Notes under the pieces: model-generated
Databases searched by the model: none
Seen by the model: only the letters and a program-made list of their open reading frames with translations
What the model was told of the DNA's origin: nothing
Made by a program: the position numbers and the translations under genes
Source: Mycobacterium bohemicum DSM 44277
GTDB lineage: Bacteria > Actinomycetota > Actinomycetes > Mycobacteriales > Mycobacteriaceae
Reading direction: 5' to 3'
Assembly: GCF_001053185.1 (NCBI RefSeq)
Contig: NZ_CSTD01000002.1
Coordinates: 193,577-257,576 of the forward strand
Length of the DNA stretch: 64,000 bases
In this document: in pieces, positions 51,730 through 60,509 of the stretch
Layout of the letters: each line of letters begins with the position of its first letter
Position numbering within the stretch: position 1 is the stretch's first letter

Positions 51730-53046
51730 TCAGGGGGTCCACCAGGGGCGCAGCGGCAGGTCGTCGTCCCCGCGGGGGTCGACGTTTGCCGCCAGCACGT
51801 GATGCAACTGCAGGTTGTTCTGCTCGAACGCCACCCGCGAGGCCGCCATGTACAGGCCCCACACCTTGGCCGTTGCCAGGCCCACCTCGGCGACGGCGTC
51901 GTCCCAGCGCTCGACCAGGTTGCGGTTCCAGTCGCGCAGCGTCATCGCGTAGTGGCGCCGGAAGTTCTCCGCGTGCAGCACCTCCAACCCGACGTCCTGG
52001 ACCTCGGTGGTGATTCGCCCGGAGCCTGTCAGTTCGCCGTCCGGGAAGACGTAGCGGTCGGTGAACCCGCCGGCGAACGAGGTGGATTTGTTGTCGTGCC
52101 GGGTGATGCAGTGGTTGAGCAGCAGACCGCCGGTCCGCAGCTTCGACTTGAGGAACCCGAAATAGGCGGGGTAATTGCGCACGCCGATGTGCTCGGTCAG
52201 CCCGATCGACGAAACGGCGTCGAAGTTCGTCTCGGCAACGTCGCGGTAGTCGGAGTGCCGCACCTCGGCCAGCTCCCCGAGGCCCTCGTCGGCGATGGCT
52301 GCGCGGGCCCACGCCGCCTGCTCGGCCGACAGGGTCGCACCGATGACCCGCACGCCGCGCCGCGCCGCGTAACGCACCATGCCGCCCCAGCCGCAGCCGA
52401 CGTCGAGCAGCCGATCGCCCGGCTGCAGCCGCAGCTTCTCGAAGACCAGCCGGTACTTGTTCTCCTGCGCCTCCTCCAGCGTCGCGTCGGCGTGCGGGTA
52501 GACCGCGCAGGTGTAGGTCATCGACGGACCGAGCACCCATTCGTAGAAGGTGTTCGAGACGTCGTAGTGGTGGTGGATGGCCTCGGCGTCGCGGGTCTTG
52601 CTGTGCATCACGCCGGCGGCGACCCGGCGCCAGCGCGGCGGCGCCTCCTCCGGCGGCGGGGCGACCGGCAACAGCCGCTCGACGCCGATCGAACGGACGA
52701 CGTTGGCGAGCACCCGCGCCGGCGGCCGCCGGAATTGCACCCGGTCGGTCAGCGTCTTGAGCAGCTGGTACGGATCGCCGGGGTGGACGCCGTACGCCTC
52801 CAGGTCGCCCGACACGTACGCGCGGGCCAGCCCGAGCTCGCCGGGGGCCGTGGCCAGGTAGGTGGCCCCGCGGGGGGACCGGAGGTCCAGGCCCAGGTCG
52901 GCGTCCACGCTCCCGGCGACGCTGCCGTCGTAGGCGGTGAACTTCAGCGGCTCGCGCCCGGTGGCGGCGAAGATCTCCAGCACCTCCGCCATGCTGAGCT
53001 TGCCGCCGGGTGCGGCGGTGTGGCTGGAATCTCTTGTCGTGGTCAT
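51730..53046 (-). CDS. tmsB: Fatty acid C10-methylating enzyme for tuberculostearate (SAM-dependent)
   Basis: A 438-residue enzyme of the cyclopropane-fatty-acid synthase family. The SAM motif is LLDVGCGWGGMVRYA, IHHHYDVSNTFYEWVL is the substrate-side block, and LTEHIGVRNY holds the acidic residue that binds bicarbonate in this family. Next to it is the FAD-dependent reductase gene, the pair recalled as Rv3720/Rv3719 and named BfaB/BfaA or TmsB/TmsA. TmsB methylenates oleoyl groups of phospholipids at C10; the partner reduces the product to 10-methylstearate. Its ATG overlaps the partner stop (ATGA). It is convergent with dnaX. Confidence 0.88.
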   Translation of the reverse strand: MTTTRDSSHTAAPGGKLSMAEVLEIFAATGREPLKFTAYDGSVAGSVDADLGLDLRSPRGATYLATAPGELGLARAYVSGDLEAYGVHPGDPYQLLKTLTDRVQFRRPPARVLANVVRSIGVERLLPVAPPPEEAPPRWRRVAAGVMHSKTRDAEAIHHHYDVSNTFYEWVLGPSMTYTCAVYPHADATLEEAQENKYRLVFEKLRLQPGDRLLDVGCGWGGMVRYAARRGVRVIGATLSAEQAAWARAAIADEGLGELAEVRHSDYRDVAETNFDAVSSIGLTEHIGVRNYPAYFGFLKSKLRTGGLLLNHCITRHDNKSTSFAGGFTDRYVFPDGELTGSGRITTEVQDVGLEVLHAENFRRHYAMTLRDWNRNLVERWDDAVAEVGLATAKVWGLYMAASRVAFEQNNLQLHHVLAANVDPRGDDDLPLRPWWTP

Positions 53047-54446
53047 CGTCGTTGTACCGCCTTCGCGTAGAGGTCGAGTAAACGGGAATCGGGGTCGTAG
53101 GTTTTCTTCACCGTTTTGTACGCCTCCCCGCCGTAGAGCTCGTCAAACTCCTCGCGGGTGTAGAAGGAGTCGGAATACAGCGACTTGTGCCCGTCGAGCT
53201 CGCTCACTTTGGCTTCGATCATCCGGTTGGTCGCGCCGTCAACCGGTCCGGCCGGCACCGATGACCAGAACCCGAGGTTGACGTAGGTGTGGTCGATCCG
53301 CATCGGATACAGCGACCAACCGTCCTGGTCACGCAGCCGCAGCGGGCACAACCAAATCGGCGTGATGGGCACGTGCCCGGCGAACCACTCCAGGAATTCG
53401 CAGGCCCGTTCGACCGGGACTTCGACGTCCTGCACCACGCGCTCGCGCGGCGGACGCCCGTTGCGCTTCTCGATGCGGTCGGCGATGCCGAAGCGCCGGT
53501 CGAGGGCGACGAGCTTCCAATACACGCTGCTGCGTCGGTAGCGGCGCGGCCACCACCGCCGCACCGCCGGGTTCTGCGCGCCGAACGCGCGCGAGCACCA
53601 AAACCAGTCGGTGTCCCAGCGCCAGAAATAGTCGTGGATCGTCAGTCGGTCGTCCTTGGTGGCCTCCCGCGCGACTTCCGAGCCGGGTGAGTCGTGCCGG
53701 ATCGACTGGTAGTAAACGTCTTTCCCGGTGTAGTCGCTGACCGGGCCCGGGGTCGCGGTCCGCCTGCCGACACACAGGTAGCTTTCGTCGGGGCTGAACA
53801 CCACGCCGTCGAGATAATCCACGGGTGTGCCGCCCTGCCCGCCGGTGTCGATGATGCGCTCCATGGCCGCGACCAGCTCGGGCAGCGAGCGGAAGCGCAC
53901 GTGCCGCAACGCCACGAACGGCGCGACCGGCTCCAGCTCGATCCGCAGCCGAGTCGAATATCCAAGCGTTCCATAGGAATTCGGGAAGGCCCGAAAAAGT
54001 TCGGGGTGCTGGCTGCGCGACGCGGTGAGCAATTCGCCGGCGCCGGTGAGGATGTCCATCTCCAGCACCGATTCGTGCGGCAGCCCGTTGCGGAACGACG
54101 CCGACTCGATGCCCAGACCGCTGACCGCCCCGCCAAGTGTGATCGTCTTCAATTGCGGGACCACCAGTGGCGAAAGTCCGTATGGCAGCGTCGCGGCCAC
54201 CAAATCTTCGTAGGTGCACATGCCGGCCACGTCCGCTGTGCGGCTCTCGGGGTCCACGCTCAACACCCGCGTCAGCCCCGACGTATCAAGTCCTCCCGCA
54301 TCGCTTTTGGTGCGGGCGCGGAACAGGTTTGAGGTGGGTTTGGCGAGCCGCACGGCGGACGTTGCCGGAATGGATCGATAACTCGCCATTAACCGGTCGA
54401 CGCCCGCTGTGTAAGCCGAGAGTGCAGATCCAGGGACAGGCACCAC
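53043..54446 (-). CDS. tmsA: FAD-binding reductase for 10-methylstearate formation
   Basis: A 467-residue FAD_binding_4 oxidoreductase. TYEDLVAATLPYGLSPLVVP and TLGGAVSGLGIESASFRNGL are the PCMH-type FAD-binding blocks. The C-terminal half includes WKLVALDRRFGIADRIEKRN and RDQDGWSLYPMRIDHTYVNL. It reduces the 10-methylene intermediate made by TmsB using NADPH (knowledge of the pair). GTG 54446 is the likeliest start; the frame is open to 54485. It is first in a two-gene operon with tmsB and diverges from the SRPBCC gene. Confidence 0.85.
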   Translation of the reverse strand: MVPVPGSALSAYTAGVDRLMASYRSIPATSAVRLAKPTSNLFRARTKSDAGGLDTSGLTRVLSVDPESRTADVAGMCTYEDLVAATLPYGLSPLVVPQLKTITLGGAVSGLGIESASFRNGLPHESVLEMDILTGAGELLTASRSQHPELFRAFPNSYGTLGYSTRLRIELEPVAPFVALRHVRFRSLPELVAAMERIIDTGGQGGTPVDYLDGVVFSPDESYLCVGRRTATPGPVSDYTGKDVYYQSIRHDSPGSEVAREATKDDRLTIHDYFWRWDTDWFWCSRAFGAQNPAVRRWWPRRYRRSSVYWKLVALDRRFGIADRIEKRNGRPPRERVVQDVEVPVERACEFLEWFAGHVPITPIWLCPLRLRDQDGWSLYPMRIDHTYVNLGFWSSVPAGPVDGATNRMIEAKVSELDGHKSLYSDSFYTREEFDELYGGEAYKTVKKTYDPDSRLLDLYAKAVQRR

Positions 54447-54517
54447 ATATACCCTAGTCTTCGACAACAGCCCGTGCACCCGCACGGGCCCGCGAAAAGA
54501 CCGCCAGAGGAGTCACC

Positions 54518-54958
54518 TTGGGCCAGGTAAGCGCCGCCAGCACGATCCTGATCACCGCCGACCCCGCGGCCACCCTCGCCGCGGTCGCCGACTACCAGAC
54601 TGTGCGCCCGAAGATCCTGTCCCCGCAATACAGCGAATACCAGGTGGTCAAGGGCGGACAGGGAGCGGGAACCGTCGCCAAGTGGAAACTGCAGGCCACC
54701 AAGTCGCGCGTGCGCGACGTCCAGGTCGACGTCGACGTCGCCGGTCACACGGTCATCGAGAAGGACGCGAACTCCTCGATGGTCACCAACTGGACCGTGG
54801 CTCCGGCCGGGCCCGGTTCCAGCGTCACGGTGAAGACGTCGTGGAACGGCGCGGGCGGTGTGAAGGGTTTCTTCGAAAAGACCTTCGCGCCTTTGGGATT
54901 GAAGCGGATTCAGGGCGAGGTTCTGGCCAACCTGAAGAAGGAACTGGAGAACGGCTAG
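54518..54958 (+). CDS. SRPBCC (START/polyketide cyclase-like) family protein
   Basis: A 146-residue protein with the helix-grip layout of SRPBCC proteins. ASTILITADPAATLAAVADY is the first strand and helix, the middle strands include VVKGGQGAGTVAKWKLQATK and SVTVKTSWNGAGG, and the long C-terminal helix ends [15 protein letters not shown]. It may bind a hydrophobic ligand. The recalled counterpart is Rv3718c. The start is TTG at 54518 behind AGAGGAGTCACC, a good Shine-Dalgarno. It overlaps the convergent ami1 gene by 4 nt and diverges from tmsA. Confidence 0.83.
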   Translation: MGQVSAASTILITADPAATLAAVADYQTVRPKILSPQYSEYQVVKGGQGAGTVAKWKLQATKSRVRDVQVDVDVAGHTVIEKDANSSMVTNWTVAPAGPGSSVTVKTSWNGAGGVKGFFEKTFAPLGLKRIQGEVLANLKKELENG

Positions 54959-55728
54959 CGCGCCTGGCCCTGGGTGGCCAGGAAGCCGGCGACACCGCGG
55001 ACCAGGGCGTCGGCGTACTTTTGCCGTCCCTCCGCGGACTCCATCAGCGCCGAATCGACCGGGTTCTTCATGTTGCCGCACTCGACCAGCACCGACGGAT
55101 ATTGCGCCAGGTTCAGTCCGGTCAGGTCCGAGCGACCGTACAGCCCGTCCTGACCGATGTAGGTCGCCGGCGGGATGCCCGAGGCCTGCATCTGGTCCCG
55201 CATGATCCGGGCGTACTGCACCGACGGGCCTGCCTGCACCTGGTTGAGGGGCGGGGCCGAGTAGTTGACGTGGAACCCGCGGCCCGACGGCGGGCCGCCG
55301 TCGGCGTGGATGCTCAGGATCGCGTTGGGATGCAGGGCGTTGGCCGCGTTGGCGCGCGCGTCGACGCAGGGGCCGAGCCCGGTGTCGTCGCCGCGCGACA
55401 TGGCGGTGCGAACGCCCAGGGCGTTCAGTTCCGCGCGAACCCGCAGCGCGGTGTCCCAGGTGAAGGTGTGTTCCGGATAGCCGGTGTTGGTCGCCGTTCC
55501 GCTGGTCTGGCAGTCTTTGGTGCCGCCGCGGCCGGTGGTCACCTGCCGGTTGATGGATGCGTCGTTGGAACCGTTATGGCCGGGATCGATGAAGACGACC
55601 ATTCCCGCGATGTTGGACGGGACCCCCCCGGCGATCGGGGCCACGGCCTGGCTGATCGCGGTCGACGCAGCAACGAGCGCGCCGACCACCGCCTTGATCC
55701 CGACACGCCTGCTCACTCGTAGGTCCAC
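54955..55728 (-). CDS. ami1: N-acetylmuramoyl-L-alanine amidase (Amidase_3, Rv3717 type)
   Basis: A 257-residue exported zinc amidase that cuts the peptide stem from muramic acid in peptidoglycan. Signal peptide: [20 protein letters not shown]. The zinc ligands are His51 in FIDPGHNG, a Glu near PEHTFTWD, and the His of SIHADGG; the catalytic Glu is in VLVECGNM. There is no extra cell-wall-binding domain, as in mycobacterial Ami1. GTG 55728 is used; an in-frame GTG a few codons later (SRRVGIK) would also keep the signal peptide. Confidence 0.9.
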   Translation of the reverse strand: MDLRVSRRVGIKAVVGALVAASTAISQAVAPIAGGVPSNIAGMVVFIDPGHNGSNDASINRQVTTGRGGTKDCQTSGTATNTGYPEHTFTWDTALRVRAELNALGVRTAMSRGDDTGLGPCVDARANAANALHPNAILSIHADGGPPSGRGFHVNYSAPPLNQVQAGPSVQYARIMRDQMQASGIPPATYIGQDGLYGRSDLTGLNLAQYPSVLVECGNMKNPVDSALMESAEGRQKYADALVRGVAGFLATQGQAR

Positions 55729-55826
55729 GGCGCCACGGTAAAGGCGCGCGGACTACGCTGGGTGTTCCGAATCGCCCAATACGCACAGGCGAAACCAAGT
55801 CGAGACCGAGACGCAAGGGGACTGTC

Positions 55827-56180
55827 ATGCAACCCGGAGGCGATATGTCGGCGCTGCTCGCCCAGGCGCAGCAGATGCAGCAGCGGCTACTGGAAGCCCA
55901 GCAACAGCTCGCCAACGCCGAGGTGCACGGTCGCGCCGGCGGGGGCTTGGTCGAGGTCGTCGTCAAGGGCAGTGGCGAAGTGGTGGGGGTGACGATCGAT
56001 CCTAAGGTCGTCGATCCCGGAGACGTCGAGACCTTGCAGGACCTTATCGTCGGCGCCATGACCGACGCGTCGAGACAGGTCACCAAGATGGCGCAGGAGC
56101 GGCTGGGTGCGTTGGCCGGCGGCATGGGCGGCCCGTCGGCCCCGCCTGCGGCACCCCCGACCCAGGTGCCGGGGCTGTAG
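55827..56180 (+). CDS. YbaB/EbfC nucleoid-associated protein
   Basis: A 117-residue DNA-binding protein. [20 protein letters not shown] is the long N-terminal helix of the family. [20 protein letters not shown] and [20 protein letters not shown] are the other conserved blocks, and a proline-rich tail is typical of actinobacteria. It lies between ami1 and recR, the usual dnaX-ybaB-recR neighbourhood slightly rearranged. GTC-type leader and RBS AAGGGGACTGTC precede the ATG. Confidence 0.92.
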   Translation: MQPGGDMSALLAQAQQMQQRLLEAQQQLANAEVHGRAGGGLVEVVVKGSGEVVGVTIDPKVVDPGDVETLQDLIVGAMTDASRQVTKMAQERLGALAGGMGGPSAPPAAPPTQVPGL

Positions 56181-56193
56181 ACGCCGCACCGAA

Positions 56194-56805
56194 ATGTTCG
56201 AAGGACCCGTCCAGGACCTGATCGACGAGCTGGGCAAGCTTCCGGGTATCGGGCCAAAGAGCGCCCAGCGCATCGCCTTTCACCTGCTGTCAGTGGAGCC
56301 GCCGGAGATCGACCGGCTGACCGCCGTGCTGTCCCGGGTCCGGGACGGGGTGCGGTTCTGCGCGGTGTGCGGCAACGTCTCCGACGACGAGCGGTGCCGC
56401 ATCTGCGCGGACCCGCGCCGTGACGGCTCGTTGGTGTGCGTGGTGGAGGAGCCCAAGGACGTCCAGGCCGTCGAGCGCACCCGGGAATTTCGCGGCCGCT
56501 ACCACGTGCTGGGCGGTGCGCTCGATCCGCTGGCCGGGGTCGGGCCCGACCAGCTGCGGATCCGCGAGTTGCTGAGCCGCATCGGGGCGCGGGTCGACGA
56601 CGTCGACATCACCGAGGTCATCATCGCCACCGATCCCAACACCGAGGGCGAGGCGACCGCCACCTACCTGGTGCGCATGTTGCGCGACATCCCCGGGCTG
56701 ACCGTGACGCGGATCGCGTCGGGGCTGCCGATGGGCGGCGACCTGGAGTTCGCCGACGAGCTCACGCTGGGCCGCGCCTTGACGGGCCGCCGCGCGATGG
56801 TCTAG
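56194..56805 (+). CDS. recR: Recombination mediator RecR
   Basis: A 203-residue protein that loads recombinase with RecO at single-strand gaps. The helix-hairpin-helix [20 protein letters not shown] is at 13-32, the four-cysteine zinc finger is C56-C59-C68-C71, and the Toprim domain follows ([16 protein letters not shown], then [17 protein letters not shown]). The length equals that of M. tuberculosis RecR as recalled. It is 13 nt downstream of ybaB. Confidence 0.95.
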   Translation: MFEGPVQDLIDELGKLPGIGPKSAQRIAFHLLSVEPPEIDRLTAVLSRVRDGVRFCAVCGNVSDDERCRICADPRRDGSLVCVVEEPKDVQAVERTREFRGRYHVLGGALDPLAGVGPDQLRIRELLSRIGARVDDVDITEVIIATDPNTEGEATATYLVRMLRDIPGLTVTRIASGLPMGGDLEFADELTLGRALTGRRAMV

Positions 56806-56876
56806 CGGCTTTCTGCCCCGCCTTTGGCTCGCCCCGCCTTGCCTCGGCCCCTTGGCCCGCCCCGCCCGCCTTGGCT

Positions 56877-56936
56877 CCGCGACACTGACACCACGCACAC
56901 GACACGCCGCAGGAAGTGACCCTGGTGCAAGTCTCG
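56877..56936. repeat. 60-bp direct repeat, left copy
   Basis: Begins CCGCGACACTGACACCACGC and ends CTGGTGCAAGTCTCG. It is identical over 60 bases to 57808-57867. This copy lies between recR and the Rv3714c-like gene, upstream of its likely start. Confidence 0.95.
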
Positions 56937-56971
56937 CGGAGCGCAAGCGGGCGTCGCGGCGTCTTTCCTGC

Positions 56972-57850
56972 GTGGACGAAGTCTTTCGAGGCAGCGAAGC
57001 CCTGCGGCGGGGGGAGGTGAGCCGATACCAACTGCGCGCCGGATTCCAAGCGATTTACCCGGACGTCTACCTGGCCAACCCTGCGTCGACGTCGCTGCGA
57101 GCGCGGTCGGTCGCGGCGTGGCTGTGGTCGGGACGGCGGGGTGTGCTGGCCGGCCTCGCCGCGGCGGCGCTGCACGGCGCGGCATGGGTCGACGACGACG
57201 AACCCGTCGAGTTGGTCTGGTCCAACACCCGCCCGCCGGCCGGAGTGCTCACCCGCAACCAGCGAATGGACGCCGACGAGGTCACCCGCGTCGCCGGTCT
57301 TCCCGCCACCACACCCGCGCGGACGGCGTTCGACCTGGCCCGGCAGCTGCCCACCGGTGAGGCGGTGGCGCGCCTGGATGCGCTGACGCGGGCGAAGCCC
57401 TTCTCGAGCGGGGACGTGCTGCGGCTGGCCCGGCGCTATCCGGGCGTTCGGGGGCTGCGAAGGCTACGGGCGACGCTTCCCCTCGTCGATGGCGGCGCGG
57501 CATCGCCGAAGGAAACGTGGCTGCGGCTGGTGCTGATCGACGCCGGCCTGCCGGTTCCCACCACGCAGATACCGGTGCACGACAACTGGCGCTTAATTGC
57601 CCTGCTGGACATGGGGTGGGAGCGGTACCGGCTGGGCGTCGAGTACGACGGCGACCAACACCGCGCCGACCGCCGCCAGTACGTGCGCGATCACACGCGG
57701 CTGCGCAGGCTCGAAGGGCTGGGCTGGGTCGTCATCCGGGTGATCGCCGAGGACGATCCGCAAGACGTGCTGCGGCGGGTTCGGGAGGCCCTGCATCGTC
57801 GCGGATACCGCGACACTGACACCACGCACACGACACGCCGCAGGAAGTGA
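56972..57850 (+). CDS. AbiEi-/DUF559-like protein (Rv3714c type)
   Basis: A 292-residue protein. The N-terminal part resembles an AbiEi-type antitoxin region (FRGSEALRRGEVSRYQLRAG, then GVLAGLAAAALHGAAWVDDD). The C-terminal part has the DUF559/very-short-patch-endonuclease-like layout: RLGVEYDGDQHRADRRQYVR, HTRLRRLEGLGWVVIRVIAE. The VEYDGDQH segment with Glu and Asp fits the nuclease core. The family is expanded in mycobacteria and its function is unknown. GTG 56972 is chosen by length; the frame is open to 56852. The last codons are inside the right copy of the 60-bp repeat. Confidence 0.75.
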   Translation: MDEVFRGSEALRRGEVSRYQLRAGFQAIYPDVYLANPASTSLRARSVAAWLWSGRRGVLAGLAAAALHGAAWVDDDEPVELVWSNTRPPAGVLTRNQRMDADEVTRVAGLPATTPARTAFDLARQLPTGEAVARLDALTRAKPFSSGDVLRLARRYPGVRGLRRLRATLPLVDGGAASPKETWLRLVLIDAGLPVPTTQIPVHDNWRLIALLDMGWERYRLGVEYDGDQHRADRRQYVRDHTRLRRLEGLGWVVIRVIAEDDPQDVLRRVREALHRRGYRDTDTTHTTRRRK

Positions 57851-57867
57851 CCCTGGTGCAAGTCTCG
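57808..57867. repeat. 60-bp direct repeat, right copy
   Basis: Identical to 56877-56936. Its first 43 bases are the last codons of the Rv3714c-like gene (RDTDTTHTTRRRK and stop); the rest is intergenic. The distance between copies is 931 bp. Confidence 0.95.
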
Positions 57868-57913
57868 GCGAGCGGCGAGCGGGCGGCAAGCGGCGAGCGG
57901 CGAGCGGGCCCGT

Positions 57914-58528
57914 TCACCCCGCCAGCACGGCGAAGTTGCCGCTGGTCGCCCACGCCTTCTCGAAGGTGCCGAGGGACACCTGCTCGTCGCGCCCGGCCTT
58001 GATGCCGCTGTCGTTGAGGTGCACGACGCCGGCCGCGCTGTCGATGCCGATGACCACCACGAAGTGGTTCTCCTGAGTGCGGTCGCCCCCCTCGTTCCAG
58101 ATGATCTTGTCGTTGAGCCCGACGATCACCTTGCGCCCGTCGTCGAGGGCCCGCCCCAGCGCGTCGATGCTGGTGTGGACGTCGGACGCCGGGATTCCGT
58201 AGTGCCGCACCAGCACGGCCAGGTCTCCGTTCTTGGTTCTGCCGGAGGGGCGGTAGATCGGTCCGGGCCGGCTTTGGCTCGGGATGTTCGCGGCCGTGCC
58301 GGTGATCTCCTCCTCGGTGGGCTCGCGGCCGGTGATCTGACCGACCACGTCCGCGACGGCCATCTCGCCGCAGTCGAGGTCCTGCTGTTGGTAGCGCCAG
58401 TACGGTGCGGCGGCGGCCGGGTCGCCGTGCATGCCGCCCTGGGTGGCGCCGGCCGCGCCGGCGAACGCGACCGCGGCGGCCGCGGCCACGCAAAGCCCGG
58501 CGGCGAGCCGGGGCAAGTTGTGGGTCAT
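57914..58528 (-). CDS. Secreted C39-like cysteine peptidase
   Basis: A 204-residue exported protein. Signal peptide: LAAGLCVAAAAAVAFAGAAG. The catalytic Cys53 is in QDLDCGEMAVADV, His155 in QENHFVVVIGID, and Asn172/Asp173 in VHLNDSG, the C39_2 peptidase order. It would cut a peptide or crosslink outside the membrane; target unknown. It is separated from gatD by 67 nt in the same direction and ends near the right copy of the 60-bp repeat. Confidence 0.82.
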   Translation of the reverse strand: MTHNLPRLAAGLCVAAAAAVAFAGAAGATQGGMHGDPAAAAPYWRYQQQDLDCGEMAVADVVGQITGREPTEEEITGTAANIPSQSRPGPIYRPSGRTKNGDLAVLVRHYGIPASDVHTSIDALGRALDDGRKVIVGLNDKIIWNEGGDRTQENHFVVVIGIDSAAGVVHLNDSGIKAGRDEQVSLGTFEKAWATSGNFAVLAG

Positions 58529-58595
58529 GCCGGCAACGCTCGACCAACGCCCTCAAAGGTTTCTTGGAGGAAGCTTGTCGCGCAGGCCGGCGGCG

Positions 58596-59303
58596 TCAGC
58601 GCGCCGCCAGCCGCTCCCGGCGCAGCAGCTCCACCTCGGCCAGCTCCAGCGGGGCCAGGTCGCCGACGACCCTGCTCAGCAGCAGGTCGGCCAGCTCCGG
58701 GTTGCGGGCCAGGCACGGACCGTGCATGTAGGTCGCGACGACGGAGCCCTGCACCACGCCGTCGAAGCCATCACCCGCCCGGTTGCCGGCGCCCTTGACC
58801 ACGGCGCCCAGCGGAGCGGCCGCCGGCCCCAAATCGGTGCCGCCCCGGTGGTTTTCGAAGCCGGTCAACGGCTGCGTCAACCCGGTCAGCAGCGGCTTGC
58901 TCACCAACTCGCCGATCGTGCGGGCCGGTTGCGGTGACGTGGTCGCGTCGAGCAGCGCGACGCCCTCGACACGTTCTCCGGCCGACGTCTCATACCACCG
59001 CCCGAGCACCTGAACGGCCGCGCAGATCGCCAGCACCGGCGCGCCCCGCGCCGCCGCGCGCTGCAACCCGGGATAGCGGAGCAGATGCCGGGTCGCCAGC
59101 CGCTGCGCGTAGTCTTCCGCCCCGCCCAGCGTGTACATCTCCAGCGAGTCGGGCACCGGGTCGGCCAGCGTGATCTCGACGATCTCGGCCTCGATGCCGC
59201 GCAGCCGCAGCCGTTGACGCAGCACCAAGGCGTTGCCGCCGTCGCCGTAGGTGCCCATCACGTCGGGCAGCACCAGCCCGATCCGCACGACAGACTCACC
59301 CAT
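58596..59303 (-). CDS. gatD: Lipid II isoglutaminyl synthase, glutaminase subunit GatD
   Basis: A 235-residue class I glutamine amidotransferase (formerly CobQ2). The nucleophile Cys94 is in VLAICAAVQVLG and the catalytic His194 in TYMHGPCL. It supplies ammonia to MurT for amidation of D-glutamate in lipid II. ATG 59303 lies inside the end of murT (8-nt overlap), giving coupled synthesis of the two subunits of the complex. Confidence 0.93.
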   Translation of the reverse strand: MGESVVRIGLVLPDVMGTYGDGGNALVLRQRLRLRGIEAEIVEITLADPVPDSLEMYTLGGAEDYAQRLATRHLLRYPGLQRAAARGAPVLAICAAVQVLGRWYETSAGERVEGVALLDATTSPQPARTIGELVSKPLLTGLTQPLTGFENHRGGTDLGPAAAPLGAVVKGAGNRAGDGFDGVVQGSVVATYMHGPCLARNPELADLLLSRVVGDLAPLELAEVELLRRERLAAR

Positions 59304-60483
59304 GGCGCGCCAACGCTCGCTGCAGCGCAAGGAAAGCCGTGTAGTTGGCGACGACCTCCACCCGCCCGGGCGGGCAGGACTTGATCCCCGCCACGGTGTC
59401 GTGCACCAGGGTGTGCTCGACGCCCGCGTAGCCGAGGCGCACCGCCAGGTCGGTGCCGCGTTCTCCCGCGGCCACCACTTCCCCGTTGAAGGTGTCCCCG
59501 ATCTGCTCGAAGCGCACGTCCCACAGCCACGACAGATCCTCGCCGTCGGGCACCTGGCCGTTGACCGAGATGACCACTCCGGCCGCGTGCTTGTCGACCA
59601 TCGACAGCGCCTCCTGCCAGCCGGCCGGGTTCTTGGCCAGCAGGACCCGCGCCTCGTGCCCGTCGACGTGAATGGTCCGGTAGCGGCCGGCGACCTCGTC
59701 GACGGCGGAGACGGCCGCCACCGCCGCCGCGGGGTTCACCGCGCCCGGCAGCGCCAGCCGCATCGGCAGGGCCAGGCCGTCGGGCCCGTACAGCGTCTCG
59801 TCGTCGAACCACCACTGCGGGCTGGGCCGCTTGAAGTCCGCGCCGGTGGAGTACCAGTGGCCCTGCTCGCGGACGATGACCTCGCCGCTGCGCGGGCAGC
59901 TCACCGAGTCGTTCGCCCACGAGCCGCCCGCGGCCACCCACACGACGTTCGGGCTGTCGTAGGCCGCAGACGTCATCAGCACGTCGTCGCAGTTGGCCAC
60001 GACGACGGCCTGCCGGTGCCGGGCCAGGCCCGCCCGCAGCGTGCGTTCGATGACGTTGATTTCGCCGACGCGGTCCAGCTGGTCGCGGGACAGGTTGAGC
60101 AGCACGATGACGCTGGGTTCGACGGCATCGGAGACGTGCGGCACGTGCATCTCGTCGACTTCCAGGGCCGCCAGCGGTGCGGTGCGCCGGGCGGCGAGCG
60201 CCGCGACCAGCCCGGCGTCCATGTTGGCGCCCTCGGCGTTGGTGGCCACCGGGCCCAGCGTGCCCAGGGCGGCGGCCGTCATCCGGGTCGTCGTCGACTT
60301 GCCGTTGGTGCCGGTGACGATCACGCAGCGCCGCCCGGCCCCGAGCTGGTGCAACACCGACCGGTCCAGGGTCATCGCGACCAGGCCGCCGATCATCGCC
60401 CCGGCCCCTCGCCCGGTCACCCGCGACGCCCAGCGCGCGCTCGCCCCCGCGGCGAGGGCAAGGCGTGCACGGGTGGTGACCAC
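59296..60483 (-). CDS. murT: Lipid II isoglutaminyl synthase, ATPase subunit MurT
   Basis: A 395-residue Mur-ligase-family protein. The ATP loop is VTGTNGKSTTTRM at 56-68, NLSRDQLDRVGEIN is the Mur central-domain motif, and the C-terminal domain is the short MurT type with an AEG-rich GTDLAVRLGYAGVE. With GatD it amidates the second residue of the stem peptide, essential for crosslinking in mycobacteria. The typical four-cysteine ribbon is reduced here (NCDDV, then SCPRSG). GTG or ATG at 60483 diverges from dnaQ with 26 nt between starts. Confidence 0.92.
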   Translation of the reverse strand: MVTTRARLALAAGASARWASRVTGRGAGAMIGGLVAMTLDRSVLHQLGAGRRCVIVTGTNGKSTTTRMTAAALGTLGPVATNAEGANMDAGLVAALAARRTAPLAALEVDEMHVPHVSDAVEPSVIVLLNLSRDQLDRVGEINVIERTLRAGLARHRQAVVVANCDDVLMTSAAYDSPNVVWVAAGGSWANDSVSCPRSGEVIVREQGHWYSTGADFKRPSPQWWFDDETLYGPDGLALPMRLALPGAVNPAAAVAAVSAVDEVAGRYRTIHVDGHEARVLLAKNPAGWQEALSMVDKHAAGVVISVNGQVPDGEDLSWLWDVRFEQIGDTFNGEVVAAGERGTDLAVRLGYAGVEHTLVHDTVAGIKSCPPGRVEVVANYTAFLALQRALARHG

Positions 60484-60509
60484 CCGGTGATTTTAGAGGT
60501 GACGACACG

